This document shows positions 14,393-24,095 of a DNA stretch of 64,000 nucleotides, piece by piece. Made by a program: the position numbers and the translations under genes. The notes under the pieces are model-generated. The model was given only the letters and a program-made list of their open reading frames with translations, searched no databases and was not told the origin of the DNA. Location of the stretch: the NCBI GenBank assembly GCA_004294135.1, contig RDZY01000008.1, positions 191,001 through 255,000 on the forward strand. The letters run 5' to 3'. Numbering within the stretch: the first letter of the stretch is position 1; every line of letters starts with the position of its first letter. The stretch comes from Sphingobacteriia bacterium. Lineage in GTDB: Bacteria > Bacteroidota > Bacteroidia > Chitinophagales > Chitinophagaceae.

Positions 14393-16584
14393 CAAGCTGC
14401 TTTTACGGGAATTGATGATGGCCAAAAAATAAAGACTTTGAACCTTACTTTAAAAGAGGACAAGAAAAAAGGGTTCTTTGGTAAAGCGGAGTTACTTTAA
14501 AAGAGGACAAGAAAAAAGGGTTCTTTGGTAAAGCGGAGGCCGGTAGCGACTTTAACAGGTACCGGTATGGTAAATTATTAGGCAATGCTTTTAAAGGGAA
14601 AAGAAAAATATCTGGATATATTACCACCGACAATACCAAGTTCGAATCTTTAAACTGGGATGAAAATAGAAACTATGGGGGAGACGGAAATATGACCACC
14701 AATGTAAATGATGATGGCGGTATTAGTATGAGCTGGAGTGGTGATGAATTTAGCTGGGGTAATGGATTTCCCAATTCAGTTACAGGCGGATTACATTTCA
14801 GCAATAAATGGAATAAAGACAAGTACAATACCAACAACACTTATCAATTTAATCAATTAGAAGTAAGCGGTATTACCACCAATAAAACACAAAATATTTT
14901 ACCAGATACCAGTTTTATAAATACGAGTGTGCAAGATCAGGTAAGTAATAAAAGGCGGAATAAACTTACGAGTATTTACGAATGGCAAATAGATTCGAGT
15001 AGTTCTCTTAAAGTTACCGCTCGTGGAACCATTGTAAACAGCAACAACCGTTCTGCATTTTTAGGAAAAGCCATTAGTGATAAGGGAATTGTTATAAATG
15101 CAACGGATAGAAGCACTGCAAATACAGATGATAATCGAACGCTGAATACAAATATATTCTATAGAAAGAAATTCAAGAAAGCGGGGAGAAGTATTTCACT
15201 TAACAATGATTTTAATTTTAATAATAGAGAAGAGAATGGTTTTCTACTGGCTGATAATAGTTTCTTCAACAGCAGTGGCAACCTAGTTAGGCAAGATAAT
15301 ATTGATCAACAAAAAATAAATAAGCAAAAAGTTTCCAATATAAATTCTGCCCTAACATATACTGAACCCATTTGGAAAAATACTTTTCTGGTGATGAATT
15401 ATCGTTTAAATCTGAGTCAAAATAATGCCGAAAGAAATACACTTGAAAAAAATTCAGGCAATAATAAATATGAAAAATTAGTGGATACCCTTAGCAATAA
15501 TTTTATTTTTAATACTACGGGGCATACGGGAAGTCTAAACATTCGCTACAATGTAAAAAAGTTTAATTTTTCTATTGGAACGGGAATTGGTACTGTAAAT
15601 TATAGACTAAAAGATCTTGTGAAGCAAACGGATAGAAATGTTATTTTCAATAATTTCATACCAGCTATCAGTCTAAACTATACGCCTAAACAACAACGAA
15701 GGTTTATGTTTAACTATACTGGAACTACCAAAAATCCAACACTGGCGCAGATTCAGCCTATTATAGATAATATTGATCCACTTAATTTGACGATTGGAAA
15801 TCCAAACTTACGGCAATCGTTTGTTCATGCTATTAGTATCCGTGCTTCTGATTATAAGGTATTAAAAAGCAGGGGATTGAATTTTAGTTTTAATTATAAT
15901 AAGACTGAAAATGCAATTTCTAATTCAAGTTTTGTGGATAGTATTGGTAGAAGGGTGAACCAAGCAATAAATGTTGCTGGCAACTATAATATAAGTGCAG
16001 AAGCGGGATTTGGCTTTGAAGTAATACCTTCTCTCAATTTAAACTTTGATATGGGCCCTAGAAAAAACAGGTTTGCAAATCGTGTGAATGGGGTTGAAAA
16101 TATTACAGAAAATAGCAGCTTCAATTTTAGTATTAATGGTGGATATTGGTCCGACAAATGGATTAATTTTTACTTGAATTTTGATGCCAATTATAACCAC
16201 TCAAAAAGTTCTATTCGTCCCACTATTGTAACTAAATATTGGTCTTACACTTCTTATGCAAATTTACAGTTCAAATTAAAAAAGATTAAAACATATATCG
16301 ATTTTAATTTAGAGGCCAATATATACCAAAAAACTGCTGTATTTGCAGACCAAAGAGACATTTATATAGTAGGTGCTTCTGCTAGAAAAGTGATTTCAAA
16401 AGATGACAAGTGGGAGGTAAAAGCAGCAGTAAGTGATTTATTCAATCAGAACTTAGGTATCAATCGGAATGTAAATAGCAATTTCATTTCAGAAACAACC
16501 AATCAAAATATCCAGCGCTTTTTCCTATTCTCACTGATCTGGAACTTCAATAAAAATGGCAAACCTTCAAATAGTGGATTCTAA
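14393..16584 (+). pseudogene. Outer membrane beta-barrel (TonB-receptor-like) gene, 5' cut by prophage and frameshifted
   Basis: The 3' part of a Bacteroidota beta-barrel protein of the carboxypeptidase-regulatory-domain/TonB-receptor type. Just after the junction the frame reads Ala-Ala-Phe-Thr-Gly-Ile-Asp-Asp-Gly, then the Leu-Thr-Leu-Lys-Glu-Asp-Lys-Lys-Lys-Gly block typical of the plug/barrel boundary. A perfect 47-bp tandem duplication (14,445-14,491 and 14,492-14,538) then shifts the frame and brings a stop at 14,498. The rest (about 690 codons from the second copy to 16,584) is an intact barrel rich in Asn, Ser and aromatic strands. Signal peptide, regulatory domain and plug are missing, so no functional protein is expected. 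Confidence 0.85.
14445..14538 (+). repeat. 47-bp perfect tandem duplication inside the beta-barrel gene
   Basis: Copies at 14,445-14,491 and 14,492-14,538 are identical and abut. Since 47 is not a multiple of three, the reading frame is broken. Both copies lie on the host side, about 50 bp from the phage junction. Confidence 0.9.
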
Positions 16585-16585
16585 T

Positions 16586-17329
16586 ATGAAAAAATATATA
16601 ATAAGCCTCGTATTTTTTACTTGTATTTTATCAGCTAAATCACAAGTGCAATTTATCACTCAAGGAAGGGTTGAGTATGAAAAAAAAATGAACCAGCATA
16701 CCCCTTTGGAAGATGAAGCGGATAATATTTGGAATGTTGAACGAATGAAAGTCATACCAAAATTTGTAACTGATATTTATGAGCTTAAATTCAATGCGAG
16801 TAGATCAATTTACAAACTTGCGAAAGAGAATCCCACCAATCGCTATATGATGTGGGGTGGTAAACCCTCGGAAACCGATATACTGGTTACCGATATATTG
16901 AATGCCACTTTTAGTAGTCAGAAAGACATTTTTGAAAACACCTATTTGATTAAAGATTCTGTTCGGAATTTAGAGTGGAAAATTTCAGAAGAGACGAGAG
17001 AAATAGCAGGTTTTGAATGCAGAAAAGCGGTTACTAAAATATGTGATTCTGTATATGTAGTGGCATTCTATACCGACCAAATTCCAGTAAATGGCGGCCC
17101 GGAAAGTTTCAATGGCCTACCAGGATTGATTCTTGGCTTAGCTATACCCAGATTGTATACTACGTGGTTTGCAACCAAACTAGAATTGATTGAACCTACG
17201 GTAGTTCAATTAAATCCCAAACAAAAAGGAAAAATAGTGAATAGGGCTCAACTAATTACTGAGCTAGAGAAAGGATTAAAAGATTGGGGTAAAGATGGTG
17301 TAAGACGAATTTGGAATGCGAATCTTTAG
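16586..17329 (+). CDS. GLPGLI family protein
   Basis: 247 aa from ATG 16,586 (an upstream in-frame ATG at 16,556 lies inside the barrel gene). It has a signal peptide (about 1-20, Met-Lys-Lys-Tyr-Ile-Ile-Ser-Leu-Val-Phe-Phe) and the signature Gly-Leu-Pro-Gly-Leu-Ile near residue 180. GLPGLI proteins are periplasmic or secreted Bacteroidota proteins of unknown function, usually encoded right after a beta-barrel partner. Here the gap is 1 nt. With the barrel gene broken and the promoter presumably cut off by the prophage, this gene may be an orphan. Confidence 0.88.
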   Translation: MKKYIISLVFFTCILSAKSQVQFITQGRVEYEKKMNQHTPLEDEADNIWNVERMKVIPKFVTDIYELKFNASRSIYKLAKENPTNRYMMWGGKPSETDILVTDILNATFSSQKDIFENTYLIKDSVRNLEWKISEETREIAGFECRKAVTKICDSVYVVAFYTDQIPVNGGPESFNGLPGLILGLAIPRLYTTWFATKLELIEPTVVQLNPKQKGKIVNRAQLITELEKGLKDWGKDGVRRIWNANL

Positions 17330-17346
17330 GTTCAGTTTGTATATTT

Positions 17347-17386
17347 TACTGCGGTCAACATTTAAAATTAGAAGTTGACCGCAGTA
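17347..17386. terminator. Bidirectional hairpin between GLPGLI gene and glgC
   Basis: TACTGCGGTCAAC pairs perfectly with GTTGACCGCAGTA (13 bp) around a 14-nt AT-rich loop. It lies between two convergent genes with T/A-rich flanks, so it probably ends transcription from both sides. Confidence 0.65.
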
Positions 17387-17417
17387 GAAAAGTAAATTAA
17401 AAGCTATTTAGTATTTA

Positions 17418-18701
17418 TTAAATAATAAATCCATCAGGTAATATGGCTGTTTTTTTAACCACCACAATTCCGTCTTTTATCGTATATAATGGATGATCTG
17501 TATTGGCCAAGTGTTTACCGCCATTGATTCGCACATCATTTCCAATCCGGCAATTCTTATCAATGATAGCATCTTTAATATAGCAACGTTCTCCAATACC
17601 AATCTTGGGTAATCCTTTATTGGTATTGGCTTCCATTTCTTCAATGGTTTCATAATAATCGTTACCCATAATATAGGTAGTAACTACGGTAGTTCCTAAG
17701 CCAATCCTGGAGCGAATACCTACCACACTTTGCTCAATTCTGCTAGCGTGTATAATAGATCCTTCGGCAATAATTGTTTTCTCTAAAGTAGTACCACTGA
17801 TTTTAGCAGGCGGCAGCATTCTGGCGCGAGTGTAAACCGTTTTCTGATTATCGAATAGGTTGAAAGGCGGCATTTCTAGGGTGAGTGCAAGATTGGCCTC
17901 ATAAAAAGAATAAATATTTCCGATATCGGTCCAGTAACCATCATATTGAAAGCTAGAAACCTTGTAGTTTTCAATAGAGTCTGGAATAATTTCTTTGCCA
18001 AAATCTGTCGCACTTGGATGCGCCAAATTGAGTAATTTATCGAGGATTTTTTTATTGAAAATATAGATACCCATTGAAGCCAAGTAGTTGCGTCCCGACT
18101 TTTGCATTTCAGCACCAGTATCACTTGTCCATTCAGGTAAAATATCTTTTTGGGGCTTCTCTATAAAGGAAGTGATCAGGTTTTCTTGATTGGTTTTTAG
18201 TATACCAAATTCAGGAGCGTCTCTTTCATCTACTGGTATGGTGGCAATAGAAATATCCGCATTATTTTGTCGATGTGCAGTAAGCATTTCACTAAAATCC
18301 ATCTGGTACAATTGATCCCCACTTAGAATAAGAATATAATCGTATTCTAAATTAGAAATATGCCTCAATGATTGTCGCACTGCATCAGCAGTACCTTGAA
18401 ACCAGCCCGGATTATCAGGAGTTTGTTCTGCTGCGAGTATATCTACAAAACCAGTACTAAATGCACTGAAATGGTAGGTATTTTTTATATGCTTATTAAG
18501 AGAGGCAGAGTTAAACTGAGTAAGCACAAACATACGGTTGATACCGCTGTTAATACAGTTACTAATTGGAATATCTACCAAGCGATATTTTCCTGCTATA
18601 GGTACTGCAGGTTTTGATCTGCTAGCCGTTAATGGAAATAGCCTTGTTCCGGCTCCACCGCCTAGGATTACTGCTAAAACTGATTTTGAAAAAGTAGTCA
18701 T
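17418..18701 (-). CDS. glgC: Glucose-1-phosphate adenylyltransferase
   Basis: About 427 aa. It makes ADP-glucose from ATP and glucose-1-phosphate, the committed step of bacterial glycogen synthesis. It has the N-terminal nucleotidyltransferase motif Gly-Gly-Gly-Ala-Gly-Thr-Arg-Leu-Phe-Pro-Leu-Thr, the Ser-Lys-Pro-Ala-Val-Pro block and the substrate region with Ser-Gly-Asp-Gln-Leu-Tyr. The C-terminal left-handed beta-helix begins near residue 295. An ATG three codons upstream (18,710) is also possible. It lies 42 bp downstream of glgA on the same strand, so the two probably form an operon. Confidence 0.95.
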   Translation of the reverse strand: MTTFSKSVLAVILGGGAGTRLFPLTASRSKPAVPIAGKYRLVDIPISNCINSGINRMFVLTQFNSASLNKHIKNTYHFSAFSTGFVDILAAEQTPDNPGWFQGTADAVRQSLRHISNLEYDYILILSGDQLYQMDFSEMLTAHRQNNADISIATIPVDERDAPEFGILKTNQENLITSFIEKPQKDILPEWTSDTGAEMQKSGRNYLASMGIYIFNKKILDKLLNLAHPSATDFGKEIIPDSIENYKVSSFQYDGYWTDIGNIYSFYEANLALTLEMPPFNLFDNQKTVYTRARMLPPAKISGTTLEKTIIAEGSIIHASRIEQSVVGIRSRIGLGTTVVTTYIMGNDYYETIEEMEANTNKGLPKIGIGERCYIKDAIIDKNCRIGNDVRINGGKHLANTDHPLYTIKDGIVVVKKTAILPDGFII

Positions 18702-18743
18702 ATGGTTCAATTGGAATTTTTAAGGTATTGGAAATTAGTCATT

Positions 18744-20159
18744 TTATTTCAAACTCAGGTATACCTGTTTGTATTCATTTACGGTTCCCTCCCAACTATG
18801 GTCAATTTGCATCATATATTTCCGCATCCAAGTTAAATGGGTTTTATCTTGATAAACTTTAATACCCCTACCGATGGAGTAATTAATATCTGCTATGCTG
18901 GCTTCATTAAACCGAATCCCAAAGCCCTCAAAATCTCCCATATCTACTACCGTATCTTTTAATCCGCCTGTGCTTCTAACCACAGGAATAGTTCCATATC
19001 GCATAGCATACATTTGGTTCAGTCCACAAGGTTCTACCCTGCTGGGCATTAATAAAAAATCAGCTCCTGCATACATTTGGTGGCTGAGTTGTTCATCATA
19101 TCCAATTACTGCATTAAAAATACCTGGATATGCGCCAATCATCTGCTGAAATTCTAGTTCAACCGATGTTTGTCCACTTCCTAAAACAAGAAAACTGGCA
19201 TTTCTATTACCATGATAAATAGCTGTTTTAATAGCATCTGGTAAAAGATCTGCTGCTTTTTCACCCACCATGCGGCCAATAAACACAAATAGTGGCAGGT
19301 TAATATCTAACTCAAAACGATTGCATAATACTTGTTTGTTTTTGGCTTTGCCCGTAGTAAGCGTTTTAACACTAAAGGAATGTTGAATATATGCATCAGT
19401 GGCAGGATTCCATACCTGGGTATCAATGCCATTTAAGATGCCCACGCATTTGCCTTGTTCAAATTGAAATAATTTTTCCAACCCATTTGCCTGTATCCTA
19501 AGTTCTTCCATATAACTCGAGCTTACAGTGGTTACTTTTCCAGCACATTTTACCCCAGAAGCCAAGGGATTGATATTCCCAGCCCAGTCTAATAAACCAC
19601 GTTTCCACAAATCCCAACGAGGTATATACAAACTCTTATCCCAGCCCATCCAACCTTGGTATTGTGCATTGTGAATGGTGAGCACGGTTGATATGGCTGC
19701 TAGGTGTTGAAATGCATAGCAGTGCTGCATCATAAAAGGAATCAATGCAGTATGATGGTCGTGACAATGAACCATATCGGGACTATGTTCCCAACTACTT
19801 ATCCAGCTTACAACAGCTATTTGAAAAGCGGTAAAACGTTCAGCATCATCGTCGTATCCATAAATTTTTTGACGATCGAGCAGACCATTAATGTCAACCA
19901 AGAATAAGTCGAACCCTAATTTATTGGTAGATTCTTTAATGATGGTAAATTCAAAATACAAATTACCCAAATTGGCGTTGCCCTTATAATCAACTTGCCA
20001 ATCGTTCTCATACAAGAATTTGGTTCTATACATAGGCATAATTACTTTGGCTATATCACCAGACTCGCATTGGTATTTAGGCAAAGCACCTACTACATCA
20101 CCTAAGCCCCCAGCTTTAGCCACTGGATAGCACTCCGCACTTATATGTATAATTTCCAT
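18744..20159 (-). CDS. glgA: Glycogen synthase (GT5)
   Basis: 471 aa from ATG 20,159, where the conserved Met-Glu-Ile-Ile-His-Ile-Ser-Ala-Glu strand begins; an ATG 8 codons upstream is less likely. It adds glucose from ADP-glucose to the growing glucan. The GT-B fold shows the N-terminal Lys-Ala-Gly-Gly-Leu-Gly-Asp-Val ADP-glucose loop, His-Cys-His-Asp-His in the middle and the C-terminal Pro-Ser-Arg-Val-Glu-Pro-Cys-Gly-Leu-Asn-Gln block. It heads the glgA-glgC pair. Confidence 0.95.
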   Translation of the reverse strand: MEIIHISAECYPVAKAGGLGDVVGALPKYQCESGDIAKVIMPMYRTKFLYENDWQVDYKGNANLGNLYFEFTIIKESTNKLGFDLFLVDINGLLDRQKIYGYDDDAERFTAFQIAVVSWISSWEHSPDMVHCHDHHTALIPFMMQHCYAFQHLAAISTVLTIHNAQYQGWMGWDKSLYIPRWDLWKRGLLDWAGNINPLASGVKCAGKVTTVSSSYMEELRIQANGLEKLFQFEQGKCVGILNGIDTQVWNPATDAYIQHSFSVKTLTTGKAKNKQVLCNRFELDINLPLFVFIGRMVGEKAADLLPDAIKTAIYHGNRNASFLVLGSGQTSVELEFQQMIGAYPGIFNAVIGYDEQLSHQMYAGADFLLMPSRVEPCGLNQMYAMRYGTIPVVRSTGGLKDTVVDMGDFEGFGIRFNEASIADINYSIGRGIKVYQDKTHLTWMRKYMMQIDHSWEGTVNEYKQVYLSLK

Positions 20160-20289
20160 ACCTGCATTTTTGAGTATTGGCATTCAAGTTAGCCATTTAA
20201 ATGAATCAGTGAAATTACCGATTTAATATTTTTGCTTCCACGAATTATTCTTATTTTACCGCCCATATTCAAAAAAATTAACGATTGTT

Positions 20290-21732
20290 ATGAGCCAACC
20301 TACTAAATGGTCACAATTTGGGACACTTATTACCGTATTCTTTTTTTGGGGATTTGTTGCTGCCAGCAATGATATTCTTATTCCCGTTTTTAAGAAAGCA
20401 TTTAATCTTTCGCAGGCACAAAGCCAATACGTACAACTTGCATTTTATGTGGCTTATACAGTAGGATCCATCATTTATATTTTTGTTTCTAAATTGTTGG
20501 GGGATGATTTGTTGAACAAAATAGGTTACAAAAATGGTATCGCACTGGGTTTAATTATTTCCGCTATTGGTACTTTATTATTTTATCCAGCCGCTAATAA
20601 CGCTTCCTTCACTTTAATGATAACAGGATTGTTTATAGTAGGGCTCGGATTTTCGCTTCAACAAATTGCTGCCAACCCACTAACCATTGCAATTGGAGAC
20701 CCACAAACAGGCTCGCAAAGACTGAGTATGGGTGGTGGCGTAAATAATTTTGGCACCACCATTGGCCCATTGCTGGTGAGTTTTGCTATTTTTGGAAGCG
20801 TTTCTAATGGATCTAATATAGCCAGTATTGAAAGTGTAAAAACCCCTTACTTAATATTGGGCATTGCGTTTGTAGTAGTAGCTATTTTTTTTAAGTTTTC
20901 ATCCATCCCCAATAAGATAGAAGCAATCCCTGTTTCAGAAGATAAAACAGCTATCGTATCATCCGATCGTAAATCGGCGTTTAGTTACCCCCAGCTTATT
21001 TTGGGTATGATTGGCATATTTGTTTATGTTGGCGTAGAAGTTTCTACTGCCAGTAATTTACCAGAATATATGACCCAGAAAATGAATGTAGGTACGGATA
21101 AAATTGCGCCATTTATTTCATTGTATTGGGCTAGTTTAATGATGGGAAGATGGACTGGAGCTGTTGGTGCCTTTGATGTAAGTAAGGGTGCGAAAGATGC
21201 TTTGAAATTTGTGATGCCCTACCTAGCTTTTGGTGTTTTCCTTGCTGTTAATGCCATTGCCCAACATGATATTAGCATGTTTTATACCTATGGATTTGTA
21301 ATTATAGTAATGATAATGGGTGATATAATGAGCAAAGGCAGTCCCGCCCGAATGCTATTAATTTTTTCGACGTTGGGAATCATCGCAACTCTTATTGGCA
21401 TGTTTACTATAGGAATGTTAAGTGTTTATGCTTTTACCAGTGTTGGTTTGTTTTGTAGCACGCTATGGCCCTGTATTTTTACTTTGGCTGTGGCGGGACT
21501 GGGAAAAAACACCAATCAAGGCAGTAGTTTACTAATTATGATGATTATGGGGGGAGGTGTTATTAGCACCCTTCAAGGAGAACTTGCTGCTGATACTGTT
21601 TTAGGGATACAAAACAGTTATATTATTGGAGTTGTATGCTTTGCATATCTTGCATTTTATGCTATCAAATCTAAATCAATTCTAAAAGCACAGGGCATTG
21701 ATTATGATGTAAAAATGAGTGAGCGTCACTAG
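20290..21732 (+). CDS. FucP/GluP-type sugar:H+ symporter (MFS)
   Basis: 480 aa with about twelve membrane segments. The N-terminal Phe-Phe-Trp-Gly-Phe-Val-Ala-Ala-Ser-Asn-Asp and Ile-Gly-Tyr-Lys-Asn-Gly blocks and the Gln-Gln-Ile-Ala-Ala-Asn-Pro motif in the fourth helix are those of the fucose/glucose/galactose symporter branch of the major facilitator superfamily. It is divergent from glgA and 58 bp ahead of the sugar kinase, so it most likely imports a hexose that the kinase then phosphorylates. Confidence 0.88.
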   Translation: MSQPTKWSQFGTLITVFFFWGFVAASNDILIPVFKKAFNLSQAQSQYVQLAFYVAYTVGSIIYIFVSKLLGDDLLNKIGYKNGIALGLIISAIGTLLFYPAANNASFTLMITGLFIVGLGFSLQQIAANPLTIAIGDPQTGSQRLSMGGGVNNFGTTIGPLLVSFAIFGSVSNGSNIASIESVKTPYLILGIAFVVVAIFFKFSSIPNKIEAIPVSEDKTAIVSSDRKSAFSYPQLILGMIGIFVYVGVEVSTASNLPEYMTQKMNVGTDKIAPFISLYWASLMMGRWTGAVGAFDVSKGAKDALKFVMPYLAFGVFLAVNAIAQHDISMFYTYGFVIIVMIMGDIMSKGSPARMLLIFSTLGIIATLIGMFTIGMLSVYAFTSVGLFCSTLWPCIFTLAVAGLGKNTNQGSSLLIMMIMGGGVISTLQGELAADTVLGIQNSYIIGVVCFAYLAFYAIKSKSILKAQGIDYDVKMSERH

Positions 21733-21790
21733 CAATAGTGTATTTATTTTGAAAGATTACCAAACTAGTTAACGATTTATAGCTTGTAAA

Positions 21791-22786
21791 ATGAATTCAA
21801 AAAAAGAAACTGGAAGATCCAACCAAGCATTGGAACAATTGGCCGTAGGTATAGATATTGGCGGCACTGGTACAAAATTTGGTATTGTAGACCGGGTGGG
21901 CAACCTGCTTTTTTCGGGTAAATTAAGCACCAAAAAACATGCTACACCAGAAACATTTATCGAAGAATTATACAGCAGTCTAGCCCCATTTATAGAACAG
22001 GCTGGTGGTATTGGCAGAATAAAAGGTATTGGAGTGGGAGCACCCAATGGTAACTTTTATAAAAACACGATTGAATATGCAGCCAACCTGAATTGGAAAG
22101 GAATTATTCCAATGGGCGAAATGATTGAAACAAAATTCAAATTACCTGTTGTACTAACCAATGATGCCAACGCTGCTGCTATTGGTGAAATGATGTATGG
22201 TGCTGCAAAAGATATGCAAGATTTTATTATGATTACGCTTGGAACTGGCGTAGGAAGTGGTATTGTAGCCAATGGCAAGCTGATTTATGGACACGATGGT
22301 TTTGCTGGTGAGTTGGGTCATACCATTATTATTCCCGATGGCCGTTACCACGAAGGAACTGGAAAAAGAGGTTCACTAGAGAGTTATGCATCTGCCACGG
22401 GTGTAAGGCTTACTACTTTAGAAATGTTACAAAAAACAAATGTTCCCAGTTCATTAAAAAATATTCCTGCCGAAGAAATTGATTCCAAAGCGGTATATGA
22501 AGCTGCTATGAATGGAGATGAATTGGCAAAAGAAATATTTGAGTTTACGGGTAAAATATTGGGAATGGCATTGGCCAACTTCGTAATGTTTTCTAGCCCC
22601 GAAGCCATTATTCTTTTTGGTGGATTAACAAAGGCGGGTGATTTTATTTTGAAACCTACCAGAGAATATATGGAAGCAAATTTGATCCAAGTATTTCAGA
22701 ACAAAGTGAAGATACTGGTAAGCCATTTAAAGGAATCAGACGCAGCTATTTTAGGAGCTTCTGCACTTGTTTGGGAGATGAAATAA
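21791..22786 (+). CDS. ROK family sugar kinase (probable glucokinase)
   Basis: 331 aa. ATP-binding Asp-Ile-Gly-Gly-Thr-Gly-Thr-Lys (about 18-25), catalytic Thr-Asn-Asp-Ala-Asn (about 122-126), Gly-Thr-Gly-Val-Gly-Ser-Gly, and Gly-Glu-Leu-Gly-His (about 173-177). The ROK zinc site is absent: the usual Cys residues after the His are replaced in the stretch ending Lys-Arg-Gly-Ser-Leu-Glu-Ser-Tyr, a variant that still binds hexose in some lineages. It phosphorylates glucose or a related hexose after import by the preceding symporter. Its last 69 bp (22,717-22,785) are duplicated at 24,096-24,164. Confidence 0.9.
   Translation: MNSKKETGRSNQALEQLAVGIDIGGTGTKFGIVDRVGNLLFSGKLSTKKHATPETFIEELYSSLAPFIEQAGGIGRIKGIGVGAPNGNFYKNTIEYAANLNWKGIIPMGEMIETKFKLPVVLTNDANAAAIGEMMYGAAKDMQDFIMITLGTGVGSGIVANGKLIYGHDGFAGELGHTIIIPDGRYHEGTGKRGSLESYASATGVRLTTLEMLQKTNVPSSLKNIPAEEIDSKAVYEAAMNGDELAKEIFEFTGKILGMALANFVMFSSPEAIILFGGLTKAGDFILKPTREYMEANLIQVFQNKVKILVSHLKESDAAILGASALVWEMK
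22717..22785 (+). repeat. 69-bp direct repeat, copy 1 (end of kinase gene)
   Basis: Identical, without mismatch, to 24,096-24,164. This copy is contiguous with the kinase coding sequence and ends within its stop codon. Confidence 0.95.
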
Positions 22787-22919
22787 GTACTCTTTATATT
22801 TTATTAAAAATAAATTGATATAACTAAAGAGCTTATATTTTCAATATCTCGTTGGGGAAATTCAGGATAAAAATAGCATACAATGGAATAACAGGATTTT
22901 ACGTTTCATGGTAATGGAT

Positions 22920-23717
22920 TTAGCTTTTTGAAAATTGTTGGGCTAGGGTTATGATTTTATTATAAATAACTCTGTAATCACTGAATACTAAACTCGTTTC
23001 TGCAAAAGTGCTTAGGTCTAAATCATTTTGCAAGGCTGCTATATAAGGCCTATAATCGCTTATAATCATTAATTGACTTAGAATCAACATGGTTGGAGTA
23101 AATAGACCATATGTTTCTGGATACTTGAGTTTAATATGGTATTTCTCAAGCACTATTTTTGCAAATCTTTTTTTAGCAACAATATCCAATTGGTTTATAA
23201 TTGAGTCTTGGGTGCAAATCATATCAAATAAATACCATTTTACAGAGTACCCGCCTTTTTCAAAGGGGGTATTCATACAAGCTATAATATTAGGATCTTT
23301 CGAGATATAGTATTCCATTATGCTTATACCTGCATTGGCACGCTTATTCAAAGCCCAAGATACATTTAGTCTGGGAAGTACTTCGTTTCTACCTTGAAAC
23401 CAATTATACCGCAAAAGTATATTCGTCATGCATGGATTATCTTCTAAACTTTGTATCAAGCCCAAAGTGCTCATAGATTGTAATTGCGTAGTTGGCACTT
23501 GACATATTTTATACATTGGATCTAGTGGGTGGCGTTGGCCAACACTAGAATCCGAAAGTAACATTGCTGCATTCCAAGCGTCAGTACCTGGTTTTACTGG
23601 GTAAATATATTTGTCAGCAGCTTCCAAAGCATTTTGATAGATGCAGGCTTCCTTTTTTTTACATCCTATAGTGCTAAAAAAAAACAGAACCACAATTAGA
23701 TAAAATAATTTAGTCAT
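22920..23717 (-). CDS. Lipoprotein of unknown function in the inserted segment
   Basis: 265 aa from ATG 23,717. A lipoprotein signal with a Ser-Thr-Ile-Gly-Cys lipobox is followed by Lys-Lys-Lys, so it is an exported membrane-anchored protein. The rest is largely helical, with no recognised domain. The start overlaps the end of the upstream headless ORF by 8 nt, suggesting they were once a translationally coupled pair. Base composition is AT-rich like the surrounding insert. Confidence 0.65.
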   Translation of the reverse strand: MTKLFYLIVVLFFFSTIGCKKKEACIYQNALEAADKYIYPVKPGTDAWNAAMLLSDSSVGQRHPLDPMYKICQVPTTQLQSMSTLGLIQSLEDNPCMTNILLRYNWFQGRNEVLPRLNVSWALNKRANAGISIMEYYISKDPNIIACMNTPFEKGGYSVKWYLFDMICTQDSIINQLDIVAKKRFAKIVLEKYHIKLKYPETYGLFTPTMLILSQLMIISDYRPYIAALQNDLDLSTFAETSLVFSDYRVIYNKIITLAQQFSKS

Positions 23718-23968
23718 TGGTTGTAATTTTAGAGGATAATAAAATAATATCATTCACAACATCCCGATTTCTCATCAATCCCTTTGTGATAAATATTGCT
23801 ATATCTCTATTCTGAGTCTTTGATTTAATAGTTTCAGAACCCAATAATGCAGCTATTTTAACAATAATTCTTTCTGTATAACTCAACCCATTGAGCCCAT
23901 AAACTTGATCGACCTGCTTTTCCTTGTTTTCATGGTTTTGGGATTTTATAGTTGGTATTATACATTTT
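23710..23968 (-). pseudogene. Headless ORF upstream of the lipoprotein gene
   Basis: An open frame of about 85 codons with no ATG until near its end. It reads as plausible protein (Tyr-Gly-Leu-Asn-Gly-Leu-Ser-Tyr, Ile-Val-Lys-Ile-Ala-Ala-Leu-Leu-Gly and Ile-Phe-Ile-Thr-Lys-Gly-Leu-Met, then Asp-stop), and its stop overlaps the lipoprotein start. It is best read as the 3' remnant of a gene cut on its 5' side. The family is not recognised. The rest of the gap up to the repeat (23,969-24,095) holds nothing I can identify. Confidence 0.4.
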
Positions 23969-24095
23969 TAGATGCGTTATTTATTGCAAATACTATAAGT
24001 TAACTGCCTATTTATATTTTCAAATTAAACTATAAATCCAAGGTATCTGTGCTGGTCTGTACTGGTTAATGTAGTTTATTTTACAGCCTTTATGA

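Larger units (their letters stand above)
22786..24095. mobile_element. 1.3-kb inserted segment between 69-bp repeats
   Basis: The segment is bracketed by a perfect 69-bp direct repeat that copies the tails of the kinase (+) and the phosphodiester glycosidase (-). Fusing the two repeat copies restores a simple ancestral layout in which the two convergent genes overlap by about 40 bp. The insert carries a leftward lipoprotein gene and a leftward ORF without a start codon. No transposase, integrase or terminal inverted repeat was seen, so the mechanism is unknown. Confidence 0.6.

Noticed and set aside
14445-14538. 47-bp duplication as the phage target-site duplication
   Set aside because: Both copies are adjacent on the host side of the junction; a target duplication would lie at opposite phage ends and be about 5 bp in Mu-like phages.
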